Source: a bacterium (GTDB lineage: Bacteria > Planctomycetota > Planctomycetia > Kolteriales > Kolteriaceae). Taken from it: a DNA stretch of 64,000 bases. The notes beneath the pieces were generated by a model. It saw only the letters and a program-made list of their open reading frames with translations. It searched no databases and was not told the origin of the DNA. A program made the position numbers and the translations under genes. Numbering within the stretch: the first letter of the stretch is position 1; every line of letters begins with the position of its first letter. This document shows, piece by piece, positions 51,069-59,467 of this stretch. The stretch lies in the NCBI GenBank assembly GCA_019748235.1, contig JAIEPU010000017.1:1-64000 (forward strand), given 5' to 3'.

Positions 51069-53190
51069 CAGGCCGGCAGGATCTCATGCCTCGTACGATC
51101 ACGATCGTTAAGAGGATCGCCAGGATAAGACTCCCGGCACTGACGGCCAAGCCCGTGTACAGACTCCATGGCGTGTACGTCCAGACGATTCGATGCTTTC
51201 CACTTTCCATGTGGACGATTCGGTTGAACGACTCGTCGAGTCCATTCACATCTTTGTCATCAATCGTCACTGACCAACCCGGAAAACTGATGTCCGTTAA
51301 CACAACATCGGCAGGCACCGGGCTATTCGCCTCGATCACCACTCGATGAGGCGCGTACTCGCGAATCGTGATTTCTCCCTCCTCAATCTTCTTCCCCTTC
51401 TCATCGCGCAGATAAGCCCGCCCCACGGAACGATCGTAGCGATAGAGATAGATTGGCTCCGCAGGATCACGGGCCCAGCGTCGATGAAGGAAGGGATCGA
51501 AGCCATGCCATACGAGTGTGACCGGCCAATCACTTGGTAAGGGCTTGAAGACGAGAAGGTGCGTCACCCCAGTCTTCGCAAGGATGTCCGCGATGGTGTC
51601 ATCGAAATGGGCCTCTCCCTGAAAGACGTTCGGCATCTTGCTCCAGAGCTGATAGTACTCCGCCGGTCCCATGCCTAAGTAGGGCGGAACACATGCTGCC
51701 CCCGAAAGTGCGAGCGTATTTCCATCGACGGCAAGGACTCGATCGGTCGGCAGCAGCTTCTTGAAGGCAATCGATTCATCTCGAAAGTTGATGATGGGGG
51801 GATCAACGATCGTCACGTACTGGACCGCATGTCCCACGAGGTAAAGATCCGCGAACGTCACGGCGGCGACAACAATGCCGAGGATGTTTCGAACGGTGAT
51901 GGAACGGAGCGGGAATCGATCGAGTGCCATCCCCGCAAGGACGGCGACGCCGATCTCAGACATTAAGCTGTATCGGCCGCAGTACCTGAAGAATCCAAAA
52001 CCAGGCACATGGGCAAGTGCTGGCATCGGCCCGCCACTGGCAAGAGTGGCTCCGATGATTGCAAGGACCAGCCATGGCCAACCATCGCGAATGGTGCGAC
52101 CCGTGATGAGTCCGATCACCGCGAGTGCCAGTGGCACCAATCCGAAGTAGAGGTGCGCCTCGATCTTGTTCGTCTTCGCTCCCATGTCGCGGAGCACACC
52201 GTCTGGATCGGAATAAAACTTCCACGGTTCAACCGCTTGCGCGAAGTAGGGGAGGGGAATCAAACCCTGTTCGATTTCCTCTCGGAACGAGTCATTCGAA
52301 CGCTGGCTTCGCTGCTTGAGTTCCCATGCGGGAAGTAATTGAGGCGCGGCGAGCAGAAAGCCCAACAGGAGCGCCACACCGATTCCTAGCGTCCGACTCC
52401 ACCACGATGAAAATCGCCTCGGCGATGTCGATGATCCATTCGATTCGGCATGATGTGGGAAGTAGAGGATTGCGACGATCGACGCGGCAAGTACCGTCAC
52501 CCACGCCAAGTTGAAATGCCCCGCCAGAAGTTGCAAAGCGATGGCCAGGGCCGTTCCCCAAAGCCACCTCCACCGTCCCGTCTGCTTGAACCGAATCGAT
52601 GTTGCCAAAATCGCGGGAAGCCAAGTCCCGGTGACGATCGCCCACTCCAAACAAGCTCGCGGCGGAAACCAGCCATACACGAAAACCATCGATGCGAAAT
52701 GGGAAGCCATCAACCGCAAGCCAAGCACTCGAGCGAGGGCGTACGTGAACATATAAGCGAGCACATAGTGACTCAGAAAGACCGCTGAGTAGGCTGAGTT
52801 CAGATCGAGCGTCGAATAAGCGAGAAGATAGAACGGATAGAAGACGCCCGTTTGGCTTTCGCCGAGGACGGGCACGCCGTTTCCAATGCCTGGATGCCAG
52901 AGATGTAACTCGTGGGCATGAAGGCCGCTCGCGTAGAAGTAGCGAAGGGGCATAAAATAGTTGTAAGTGTCACCCCCGATGAATCCGCCCCCTATGGGTA
53001 AAGGCCACCAATAGAGGAATGCCATCGCGGTCGCGATGACTGCAAGGTGAAATACCTCGATGAGGACACCGAGCTTACTGGAATGTCGCGGCGTCGAAAT
53101 ACTCAGCGTAGCCTCTCGAATCGAATTCGCGGACTCGTTCAAGTCTGTAGTATCGTAACATAGGTTGCCTTCATGCGAGTCGTTCATGAA
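51040..53190 (-). CDS. YfhO-like multi-TM membrane protein
   Basis: GGGFIGGDTYNYFMPLRYFYASGLHAHELHLWHPGIGNGVPVLGESQTGVFYPFYLL...; many TM helices; C-terminal 'PVPADVVLTDISFPGWSVTIDDKDV'. Start estimated. Confidence 0.75.
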   Translation of the reverse strand, partial: FMNDSHEGNLCYDTTDLNESANSIREATLSISTPRHSSKLGVLIEVFHLAVIATAMAFLYWWPLPIGGGFIGGDTYNYFMPLRYFYASGLHAHELHLWHPGIGNGVPVLGESQTGVFYPFYLLAYSTLDLNSAYSAVFLSHYVLAYMFTYALARVLGLRLMASHFASMVFVYGWFPPRACLEWAIVTGTWLPAILATSIRFKQTGRWRWLWGTALAIALQLLAGHFNLAWVTVLAASIVAILYFPHHAESNGSSTSPRRFSSWWSRTLGIGVALLLGFLLAAPQLLPAWELKQRSQRSNDSFREEIEQGLIPLPYFAQAVEPWKFYSDPDGVLRDMGAKTNKIEAHLYFGLVPLALAVIGLITGRTIRDGWPWLVLAIIGATLASGGPMPALAHVPGFGFFRYCGRYSLMSEIGVAVLAGMALDRFPLRSITVRNILGIVVAAVTFADLYLVGHAVQYVTIVDPPIINFRDESIAFKKLLPTDRVLAVDGNTLALSGAACVPPYLGMGPAEYYQLWSKMPNVFQGEAHFDDTIADILAKTGVTHLLVFKPLPSDWPVTLVWHGFDPFLHRRWARDPAEPIYLYRYDRSVGRAYLRDEKGKKIEEGEITIREYAPHRVVIEANSPVPADVVLTDISFPGWSVTIDDKDVNGLDESFNRIVHMESGKHRIVWTYTPWSLYTGLAVSAGSLILAILLTIVIVRGMRSCRPVTNSPSGQM

Positions 53191-53222
53191 GAGAACCAAA
53201 CGAACGGACGGAAAATTCAACG

Positions 53223-53855
53223 ATGCCCGGCAAGACCTACAAGTATGAGTATCCCCGGCCGATGGTGACGGCAGATGCGATTCTGTTCACACTCATCAAA
53301 AAAATACCGCGCGTCCTCCTCATCCGCCGGCTTCACGAACCGTTCGAGGGGCAGTGGGCATTTCCTGGCGGCTTTGCCAACGAAGGTGAAACACTTTTAC
53401 AGGCCGCTCAACGGGAACTCTGCGAAGAGACCAGTGTCGAGATCCCGACCCTTCGTCCTTGTGACGTCTTCGATACTCCCGGACGTGATCCGCGCGGGTG
53501 GTGCATCAGTTTTGCGTTTTACACGGTGGTTGCGCCCGATGCAATTAAGCCGAAAGCGAACGACGATGCAGGGGAAGTTCGCTGGCAACGCGCCTTGAAG
53601 CCGCCACAACTCGCGTTTGATCATCGGCTGATTCTGACGCAGGGCTTGGCTCGTCTTCGCCGTGATCTTTATCAAACAGACGTGGCCCGGCCGCTTTTAC
53701 CCGAGTGGTTTTCATCCCGCACGCTGGAACATCTTTGTGCCACCTTCGATCCCAATGCTCCGCCGGCCGCGAAAATCATTAGCCGACTTCGCGAAGCGGG
53801 AGTGATCACGCGGAAAGGATCCCCCGCGCGATATCGCTTTGTCGATAGTCCGTGA
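53223..53855 (+). CDS. Nudix hydrolase with C-terminal winged-helix-like domain (NrtR-like architecture)
   Basis: Nudix box GGFANEGETLLQAAQRELCEETSVEI; C-terminal 'LEHLCATFDPNAPPAAKIISRLREAGVITRKGSPARYRFV'. Confidence 0.85.
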   Translation: MPGKTYKYEYPRPMVTADAILFTLIKKIPRVLLIRRLHEPFEGQWAFPGGFANEGETLLQAAQRELCEETSVEIPTLRPCDVFDTPGRDPRGWCISFAFYTVVAPDAIKPKANDDAGEVRWQRALKPPQLAFDHRLILTQGLARLRRDLYQTDVARPLLPEWFSSRTLEHLCATFDPNAPPAAKIISRLREAGVITRKGSPARYRFVDSP

Positions 53856-54671
53856 TCATTGCAGATAAGGACGTGGCTCGGTCGGCTTTGCCTGGATCTG
53901 ATAAATTACGGGGAAGAAGCTGCTCGGGCTCGACCCGTCGGGCGAATTGACCTCCACGAAATGGACCGCGCCAATCACTTCGACCCATTCGCCAGACTTC
54001 CAACTTGGATCCCAGTTCCCAAGCACGGTGATATTCAGAGGAACGGCATCCGCCGCACAGCAAGTAATCTTGACTCGCATCAATCGATATCGATCAACGT
54101 AACGAGGATCGGCCACCGCCTGGCCGGCGATCTGAACCGCCTGCGCTTCCCATCGCTCGCGTGCGATCGGGTCTTCCGCTGCCGCGACGAGAACTTTCCA
54201 ATCCGCGGGACGGGGATCACCCTTCGGCTCGAATCCCTTGGGCATCATCGTGTTGCCGACGGCGGCGATCGACTTGATGTCCTCGGCGGACAATTTATTC
54301 GTCAGACCGGAAGCGCTGAATCCCTCACGGGGCACTCCCATAAAGAGGATCATGAGAGGAATCGCGATGACGATGAGCCGCCAAAGAGAGGGCGTGTGCG
54401 TGTGGTCATCGTGCGAGTGATCGTGCCCATGATCATGTCCATCGTGATCGTGATGATGGTGGTGCGACGATCCTCCGAAGAGTGAGGGAAGGCGAAGCAA
54501 AACCATGATCGCCAGAAGTACCCCGCCGATCAGGACGAGGATCTGGAACTTCTGATCCGCCAGGTAATACTGCAGCGTGTTCCGAATGACCAGGTCGATC
54601 ATCATCCAGCTAAATAGTGCCGCTGCGGCCACCGAAAGCAGATTCGCCAATAACGCTGTCGTTCGTTCCAT
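53856..54671 (-). CDS. YcgQ/TIGR03943-like membrane protein with His-rich loop
   Basis: Two N-terminal TM helices, SSHHHHHDHDGHDHGHDHSHDDHTHT loop, C-terminal 'MRVKITCCAADAVPLNITVLGNWDPSWKSGEWVEVIG'. Confidence 0.83.
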   Translation of the reverse strand: MERTTALLANLLSVAAAALFSWMMIDLVIRNTLQYYLADQKFQILVLIGGVLLAIMVLLRLPSLFGGSSHHHHHDHDGHDHGHDHSHDDHTHTPSLWRLIVIAIPLMILFMGVPREGFSASGLTNKLSAEDIKSIAAVGNTMMPKGFEPKGDPRPADWKVLVAAAEDPIARERWEAQAVQIAGQAVADPRYVDRYRLMRVKITCCAADAVPLNITVLGNWDPSWKSGEWVEVIGAVHFVEVNSPDGSSPSSFFPVIYQIQAKPTEPRPYLQ

Positions 54672-54673
54672 GA

Positions 54674-55885
54674 TTACCCTCCCGTTCCGGATTTCGAAAC
54701 CGCGGGGATGATCAACGGTTCAATCCAATCGTAGCCGTAACAGAGTGTGAAGATCATGACGAGAATGATCGGGATCATCGTCAGGACCATGCGGGTGGTA
54801 AAGACCCAGCGATACATGATGAAAAGCTTCACGTCGAGCATCGGGCCGAGCACGATCATGGCAAGTTTAGATCCGGTCGAAAGTCCCCTGAAGTTTGCCG
54901 CCACGAAGGCATCCGCTTCGCTGCACAGGGACAGCAGAAACGCGAGCGCCATCATCGACAGGACCGAAAGCTCTCGTTGATTGGCAAGTTGTTCGAGCGT
55001 CGCCCGCGGCAGCGACGTGCTGATCGTTGCGGCCAGGATCGCGCCGATGATGAGGAACGCCGAGATATCGATGAAGTCTCCGAGCGCGATTTCGGAGATG
55101 GCCCGAAGCCGATCAATGACAGACCGCTTCGCGGGACCATGATCATGAGCGTGGTCATGATGGTGGTCGTGCCCATGATGATGGTCATGATCGTGTGAAT
55201 GGTCATGGCCGCAATCATGGTGATGTTCGTGATCGCACTCATGATCGTGGTCGTGATGATGGTGATGATGTCCGTGCGAATGACCTGCCGCCACCTTTTG
55301 AGCCGATGCGACAAGAGCGGACTCTTCGATCAGCCGTTCACTTTCCTCGCTCTGGACAAGTCGGTCCCGATGCACGTCCTTCCGGACAAGTTCGATACCC
55401 TTGCGGGCCATCCGCTCGATGACGACGCCGACCGTCACCGCGGTCACGAACGCGAAGCCGCCTCGGAGGAACACCATCCCCAAGCTGCCGACGCCGAACA
55501 GGTCGTAGGCGCCATCCTTGTATCCCCAAAAGGCGAGGGCGGTGCTCGACAGCACGATAAAGTTCATCCCCGGCGCGGAAAGCATGTACGTGATCGCGCA
55601 ACTCGCCGGGACACCTTTGCGGAGGAGCCGTCGCATGACCGGGACGATGCCGCACTCGCACATCGGCATGAAGATGCCGAGAATGCTGCTCGCCACGATG
55701 GCGAGAAATCGGTTCTTCGGCAGGAATCGCTGGAAGAACTGCTGAGGTAGCATCTCTTCCAGAATGCCGGAAATGACCGCGCCGATGACGATAAAGGGCA
55801 TCGCCTCGAAGATGATGCTCATGAATGTCAGGCGAAAGTCGCTGAAATTGAATTGAAGCACGCCGTTCTCAATTCCCAAGTTCAT
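54674..55885 (-). CDS. Permease (YraQ/YcgR-like) with long His/Asp-rich loop
   Basis: Multi-TM; 'MPMCECGIVPVMRRLLRKGVPASCAITYMLSAP', 'SLCSEADAFVAANF'; loop GHSHGHHHHHHDHDHECDHEHHHDCGHDHSHDHDHHHGHDHHHDHAHDHG. Confidence 0.88.
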   Translation of the reverse strand: MNLGIENGVLQFNFSDFRLTFMSIIFEAMPFIVIGAVISGILEEMLPQQFFQRFLPKNRFLAIVASSILGIFMPMCECGIVPVMRRLLRKGVPASCAITYMLSAPGMNFIVLSSTALAFWGYKDGAYDLFGVGSLGMVFLRGGFAFVTAVTVGVVIERMARKGIELVRKDVHRDRLVQSEESERLIEESALVASAQKVAAGHSHGHHHHHHDHDHECDHEHHHDCGHDHSHDHDHHHGHDHHHDHAHDHGPAKRSVIDRLRAISEIALGDFIDISAFLIIGAILAATISTSLPRATLEQLANQRELSVLSMMALAFLLSLCSEADAFVAANFRGLSTGSKLAMIVLGPMLDVKLFIMYRWVFTTRMVLTMIPIILVMIFTLCYGYDWIEPLIIPAVSKSGTGG

Positions 55886-55960
55886 GATGCTCGAAGGGGC
55901 GTCGATTCCCCTACGCTACGCACGAGCAACCCAGAAAGTTCATCATTGTTATACTACGTC

Positions 55961-55978
55961 CGTGATCCGCGGATCACG
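55961..55978. promoter_or_regulatory. Perfect 18-bp palindrome in divergent intergenic region (candidate operator)
   Basis: CGTGATCCGCGGATCACG equals its own reverse complement; lies between the permease start (55885, minus) and the ABC ATPase start (56097, plus). Confidence 0.6.
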
Positions 55979-56096
55979 ATAATGCTTCTCTGTGAGAATC
56001 GTATGAATCCATGACGGGGGAGTCGTTTTCGTCGCCTCCCCTCCGTGAGTCGTGAGAAGCGTCGATTTGTCCCTTTCCCATAGAGTGTTACGGATG

Positions 56097-56789
56097 ATGG
56101 CGATCTCCCTCGAGCGGGTGAAAAAAGTTCTGCGGAACATCGTCACGCCGGGGGAGCCAACCGTCGCGTTCTGGATGGATTCGTTCACTGTCAACGAAGG
56201 GGAGCAGATTGCTCTCACCGGCCCCAGCGGGTGTGGCAAGAGCACGCTTCTCAACCTGATCTCCGGCATTCTTCGCGCGGATGCGGGTTCGATCAATGTA
56301 GCGGGGGAGCGCCTCGACCAGATGTCGCTGGCCACCCTCGATCGGTTTCGCGGGCAGAATATTGGCTACATCTATCAAGATTTCAATCTCATCGACGCGC
56401 TGAACGCACTCGATAACGTCATGCTCGGACTTCGATTCAGTCACACGCTTGCCCGATCGCAGTGGCGGGCCCGTTCGCGGGAAATGCTCGACCGGGTGGG
56501 ACTCGGGCATCGCCGGCATTCCAAGCCCGCCCGGCTTTCGGTCGGCGAAAAGCAGCGGGTCGCGATCGCACGGGCTTTGGTCAATCATCCTCCGCTGATT
56601 CTCGCGGATGAGCCGACCGCCAATCTCGATGCGGGGACGGCAGGACAAATCACGCGATTACTGGTCGATATGTGTTCCGAAGGAACGCATACGCTGCTTG
56701 TCGTCACGCATGACCCGGCTGTCGCAGGCCATTTGTCTCGAACGGTCGACTGCAGCCACTTCATCCGGGAGAGCGACCGAAAACAATGA
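56097..56789 (+). CDS. ABC transporter ATP-binding protein (LolD/MacB-type)
   Basis: LTGPSGCGKSTLLNLISG, LSVGEKQRVAIARALVNHPPLILADEPTANLD. Confidence 0.93.
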   Translation: MAISLERVKKVLRNIVTPGEPTVAFWMDSFTVNEGEQIALTGPSGCGKSTLLNLISGILRADAGSINVAGERLDQMSLATLDRFRGQNIGYIYQDFNLIDALNALDNVMLGLRFSHTLARSQWRARSREMLDRVGLGHRRHSKPARLSVGEKQRVAIARALVNHPPLILADEPTANLDAGTAGQITRLLVDMCSEGTHTLLVVTHDPAVAGHLSRTVDCSHFIRESDRKQ

Positions 56790-57376
56790 GCTTGATTCGG
56801 CTATCACTCGCGTTCGCATGGCATCACCGCATCGCGACGTTGTGCACGTCGCTGAGCGTCGCCCTGGCGATCGCGGTTGTGCTGCTCGTGGTGCATGTGC
56901 GAGAGGACGTGGAGCAGGAAATCGTTCATGAGAGAACTGGATCCACCGTCGCCGAAATCAAACCGACGGAGTCGTTGATCAGGGAAGGTCTTCTTGCCTA
57001 CGGCTCGGTGCTGATGCTTCTCTCGACCGGCATGATCCTGGCCACGCTTTCCCTAACGACGGTGGTTCGCCGTCGTGATCATGCGATCCTTCGCGCCCTG
57101 GGTGCCCGGCCGCACGAGGTGTTTCTCGTCGTCATCGGCGAAGCCCTGCTTCAAGTCACCGTCGGCGCCGTCCTCGGCATCTTCGTTAGTCGAATTGCAC
57201 TGACACTCATGGAGGTGAATCTACTCTCCGCCAGCGCCCTTCTGGCACGTCTCTCTCATTTTCACTGGGTGGAGTGGGGAGCCGTCGTCTTAGCCTACGC
57301 CGCAGGCCTTTTAGCCTCGCTCATCCCAGCCTGGCAAGCCTATCGCCTAGACGTTGCCAGCGGACTCAAGAGATGA
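56786..57376 (+). CDS. Short FtsX/MacB-type ABC permease
   Basis: FtsX-domain 'TVVRRRDHAILRALGARPHEVFLVVIGEALLQVTVGAVLGIFVS'; ATGA overlap with the ATPase; only 196 aa. Confidence 0.85.
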   Translation: MSLIRLSLAFAWHHRIATLCTSLSVALAIAVVLLVVHVREDVEQEIVHERTGSTVAEIKPTESLIREGLLAYGSVLMLLSTGMILATLSLTTVVRRRDHAILRALGARPHEVFLVVIGEALLQVTVGAVLGIFVSRIALTLMEVNLLSASALLARLSHFHWVEWGAVVLAYAAGLLASLIPAWQAYRLDVASGLKR

Positions 57377-57424
57377 AAGTGAGGAGTATATACGCACTTT
57401 CCTCGTCGATCGGCAGAGAAGTAG

Positions 57425-57446
57425 GGTATGCACCCCCGTGCATACC
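57425..57446. repeat. Hairpin repeat GGTATGCAC-cccc-GTGCATACC
   Basis: Perfect 9-bp inverted repeat, same arms as three others nearby. Confidence 0.85.
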
Positions 57447-57450
57447 ATGA

Positions 57451-57630
57451 GCAGAGATCGACATGATTACAATCGCTTGAATGGTAAATTAACCACCGTC
57501 GTGTCTGCTGATTCGCAGTGAGATGGTAACGCAACGGACTCTGAAAAGTTAGTCGGACTGCAAGGAGATCGGAAACCATATTTCCCGAAGGCATTTAATG
57601 AAGCGGTATGCACAGGGTGCATACCCTACA
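57451..57630. repeat. 180-bp direct repeat, copy 1
   Basis: Aligns gap-free at +727 with 58178..58357; about 23 mismatches counted by hand; the last 30 bp including the hairpin are identical. Confidence 0.93.
57605..57625. repeat. Hairpin repeat GGTATGCAC-agg-GTGCATACC at the end of direct repeat copy 1
   Basis: Perfect 9-bp inverted repeat. Confidence 0.88.
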
Positions 57631-57653
57631 CTACTGTTTCGGCGTTCAAAAAT

Positions 57654-57674
57654 GGTATGCACGGGGTGAATACC
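57654..57674. repeat. Degenerate hairpin repeat GGTATGCAC-ggg-GTGAATACC
   Basis: Same arms with one mismatch. Confidence 0.8.
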
Positions 57675-57730
57675 CTGCTCGATGTCTATGCGGAACGGTG
57701 ATGGATCGATAATTGCGGACGGGTATTCGG

Positions 57731-58150
57731 ATGGTCGAAATCAGAGTATTATTTATCATTTTTCTCGTGCTATTAAGTATTCGAGTGATTGCCGTGTTCT
57801 TTGCGTATCAATGGTGGATGTTGTATTTTGCACTTCCACGAGGTACTGCGGGCGTTTGCATTTTGCGTAAATACTGTTCTGTTAATTTGGATTTTGGAGA
57901 TCCACGGTTACATTGCCAAGGTGTTCTGGTTAAGGTCTGTGAGAATGGCATCGTACTGTCGTTTTGGCCAGCCTCATTAGTGTTTGGGGTGCCTGATATC
58001 TTTGTTTGTTGGGATCGACTTAGAATAAATCGTGATGCCCAAGATGAGATCGGTTATCGGCTGGAGATTGAAGCTTTAAGTTCGCGTGCCTTTATTCACA
58101 TTTATGACTATGACATCACGAGACACGTCAACGACCGAATGTCGGCATAG
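57731..58150 (+). CDS. Hypothetical protein with N-terminal TM, bracketed by direct repeats
   Basis: 'MVEIRVLFIIFLVLLSIRVIAVFFAYQWWMLYFALP' hydrophobic N-terminus, then a beta-rich soluble segment; AT-richer than surroundings. Confidence 0.55.
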   Translation: MVEIRVLFIIFLVLLSIRVIAVFFAYQWWMLYFALPRGTAGVCILRKYCSVNLDFGDPRLHCQGVLVKVCENGIVLSFWPASLVFGVPDIFVCWDRLRINRDAQDEIGYRLEIEALSSRAFIHIYDYDITRHVNDRMSA

Positions 58151-58177
58151 ATTGTTGGATGGGTCGAGACGACCAGG

Positions 58178-58357
58178 GCAGATAGGGACATGCTTACAAT
58201 CGCTTGAATTGTAAATTAACCACCGTCGCGTCTGCTGATTTTAAGTGAATCAGTGACGCAACGGACTTTGAAAAGTTAGTCGGACTACAGCGGAATGGGA
58301 AACCAGAATTCCCGAAGGCATTTAATGAAGCGGTATGCACAGGGTGCATACCCTACA
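58178..58357. repeat. 180-bp direct repeat, copy 2
   Basis: See copy 1. Confidence 0.93.
58332..58352. repeat. Hairpin repeat GGTATGCAC-agg-GTGCATACC at the end of direct repeat copy 2
   Basis: Perfect 9-bp inverted repeat. Confidence 0.88.
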
Positions 58358-58384
58358 TGACTTGTGAGAGACATCTGTCTGCCC

Positions 58385-59383
58385 TTAATTGAAGGCACTC
58401 GGCTTAGGTGCCGTAGGCAGTGTCGCCTCGATACGCCATCGCTCAATATCAGCACGGGCTGCATCCATCGACTCTCCGTGTTTTTCTAGCCATTTCACAA
58501 CCTCAAAGTAATTCCTCTTCTCCTGCGAATTCCACCAAGACTGTTTTCTCTCCGATTCTTGCGCCAATTCATGTATTAATCGCATTCGACCTTTGTAATA
58601 AGTCTTTTTGTAATCTGCACCAGCTTTTAGTAGCAATAACGTAACATCTAGGGCAGATCGGCGTGACACAACCGAGGAACGCAATGGCGTACCGCCTCCC
58701 TCTATCATATAGTCTACATTAGCTCCCAGGTCGATCAACCGAGATACCTTTTCTACTTTATTCCCTGCATCAGAATCAATCACCATAAACAACGGTGTCG
58801 GACTTCCTCCTTTTCCATTGAATGCGAGAAGATTCGGGTCACCGCCATAATCAAATACAGCTTCAAAATACCCACTACGCCATGTCATACAAGAATAATG
58901 TGTAACCGCCGCGCCCGTTTTCATCCAGCTCTTGGCATTTCTGGTTAGCTCCCAAACATCCTTCGATATAATTACATTTGGATCAGCACCGTGCGCCAAG
59001 AGCAGTTTAAATATTTGCAGATGATCGCCAGGGTACGCCCAAAACAATGGTGTCATATTGCCTCGCCCCGCTGTATTAATATTCACGCCATCTTTAATCA
59101 GCTTCTCAACTTCCTTAATGTCATTCCGCTCGATCGCATGACATAATTCAACGACCTTGGGATCGTCGAAAAACTGTTCGGCCTTCCAGCCAATTTTTGA
59201 TTGTATAGTTGGGCTTAGGATGTCGGCGCAACCATTTAGAAGGACAACGGCGATGAGATATATAATGTAGTGTGAACAGACGTGTTGCATAGTAACTGCC
59301 TTCGCTTTCTCCATGACACTCAGGAATTCGAGCGGTATCGATACCAGGGACGAGTCTATATTTAGCGATAGAATTCCGAGCAA
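58385..59383 (-). CDS. Ankyrin-repeat protein, probable lipoprotein or secreted
   Basis: Ankyrin-like 'GNMTPLFWAYPGDHLQIFKLLLAHGADPNV', 'LIDLGANVDYMIEGGGTPLRSSV', 'LLLKAGADYKK'; internal start MQHVCSHYIIYLIAVVLLNGCADIL has a lipobox-like LLNGC. Confidence 0.75.
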   Translation of the reverse strand: MLGILSLNIDSSLVSIPLEFLSVMEKAKAVTMQHVCSHYIIYLIAVVLLNGCADILSPTIQSKIGWKAEQFFDDPKVVELCHAIERNDIKEVEKLIKDGVNINTAGRGNMTPLFWAYPGDHLQIFKLLLAHGADPNVIISKDVWELTRNAKSWMKTGAAVTHYSCMTWRSGYFEAVFDYGGDPNLLAFNGKGGSPTPLFMVIDSDAGNKVEKVSRLIDLGANVDYMIEGGGTPLRSSVVSRRSALDVTLLLLKAGADYKKTYYKGRMRLIHELAQESERKQSWWNSQEKRNYFEVVKWLEKHGESMDAARADIERWRIEATLPTAPKPSAFN

Positions 59384-59467
59384 GGTTCATTGGCTCGAAT
59401 CGTCCCGATCCGGCGCATAACTATTACGTCTAGCGAGCTCGTTGGACAACGGACTCTTAGTGCAAGG

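Noticed and set aside
54977-55750. Plus-strand ORFs rich in Met/Val/Ile opposite the permease gene
   Set aside because: Generated by the antisense of the His/Asp-rich codon run; not independent genes.
57451-58357. CRISPR array or integron attC sites
   Set aside because: Only two 180-bp repeats with a gene-size spacer, so not CRISPR. GTTAGTC does not fit the GTTRRRY core and no integrase is visible, so attC not supported.
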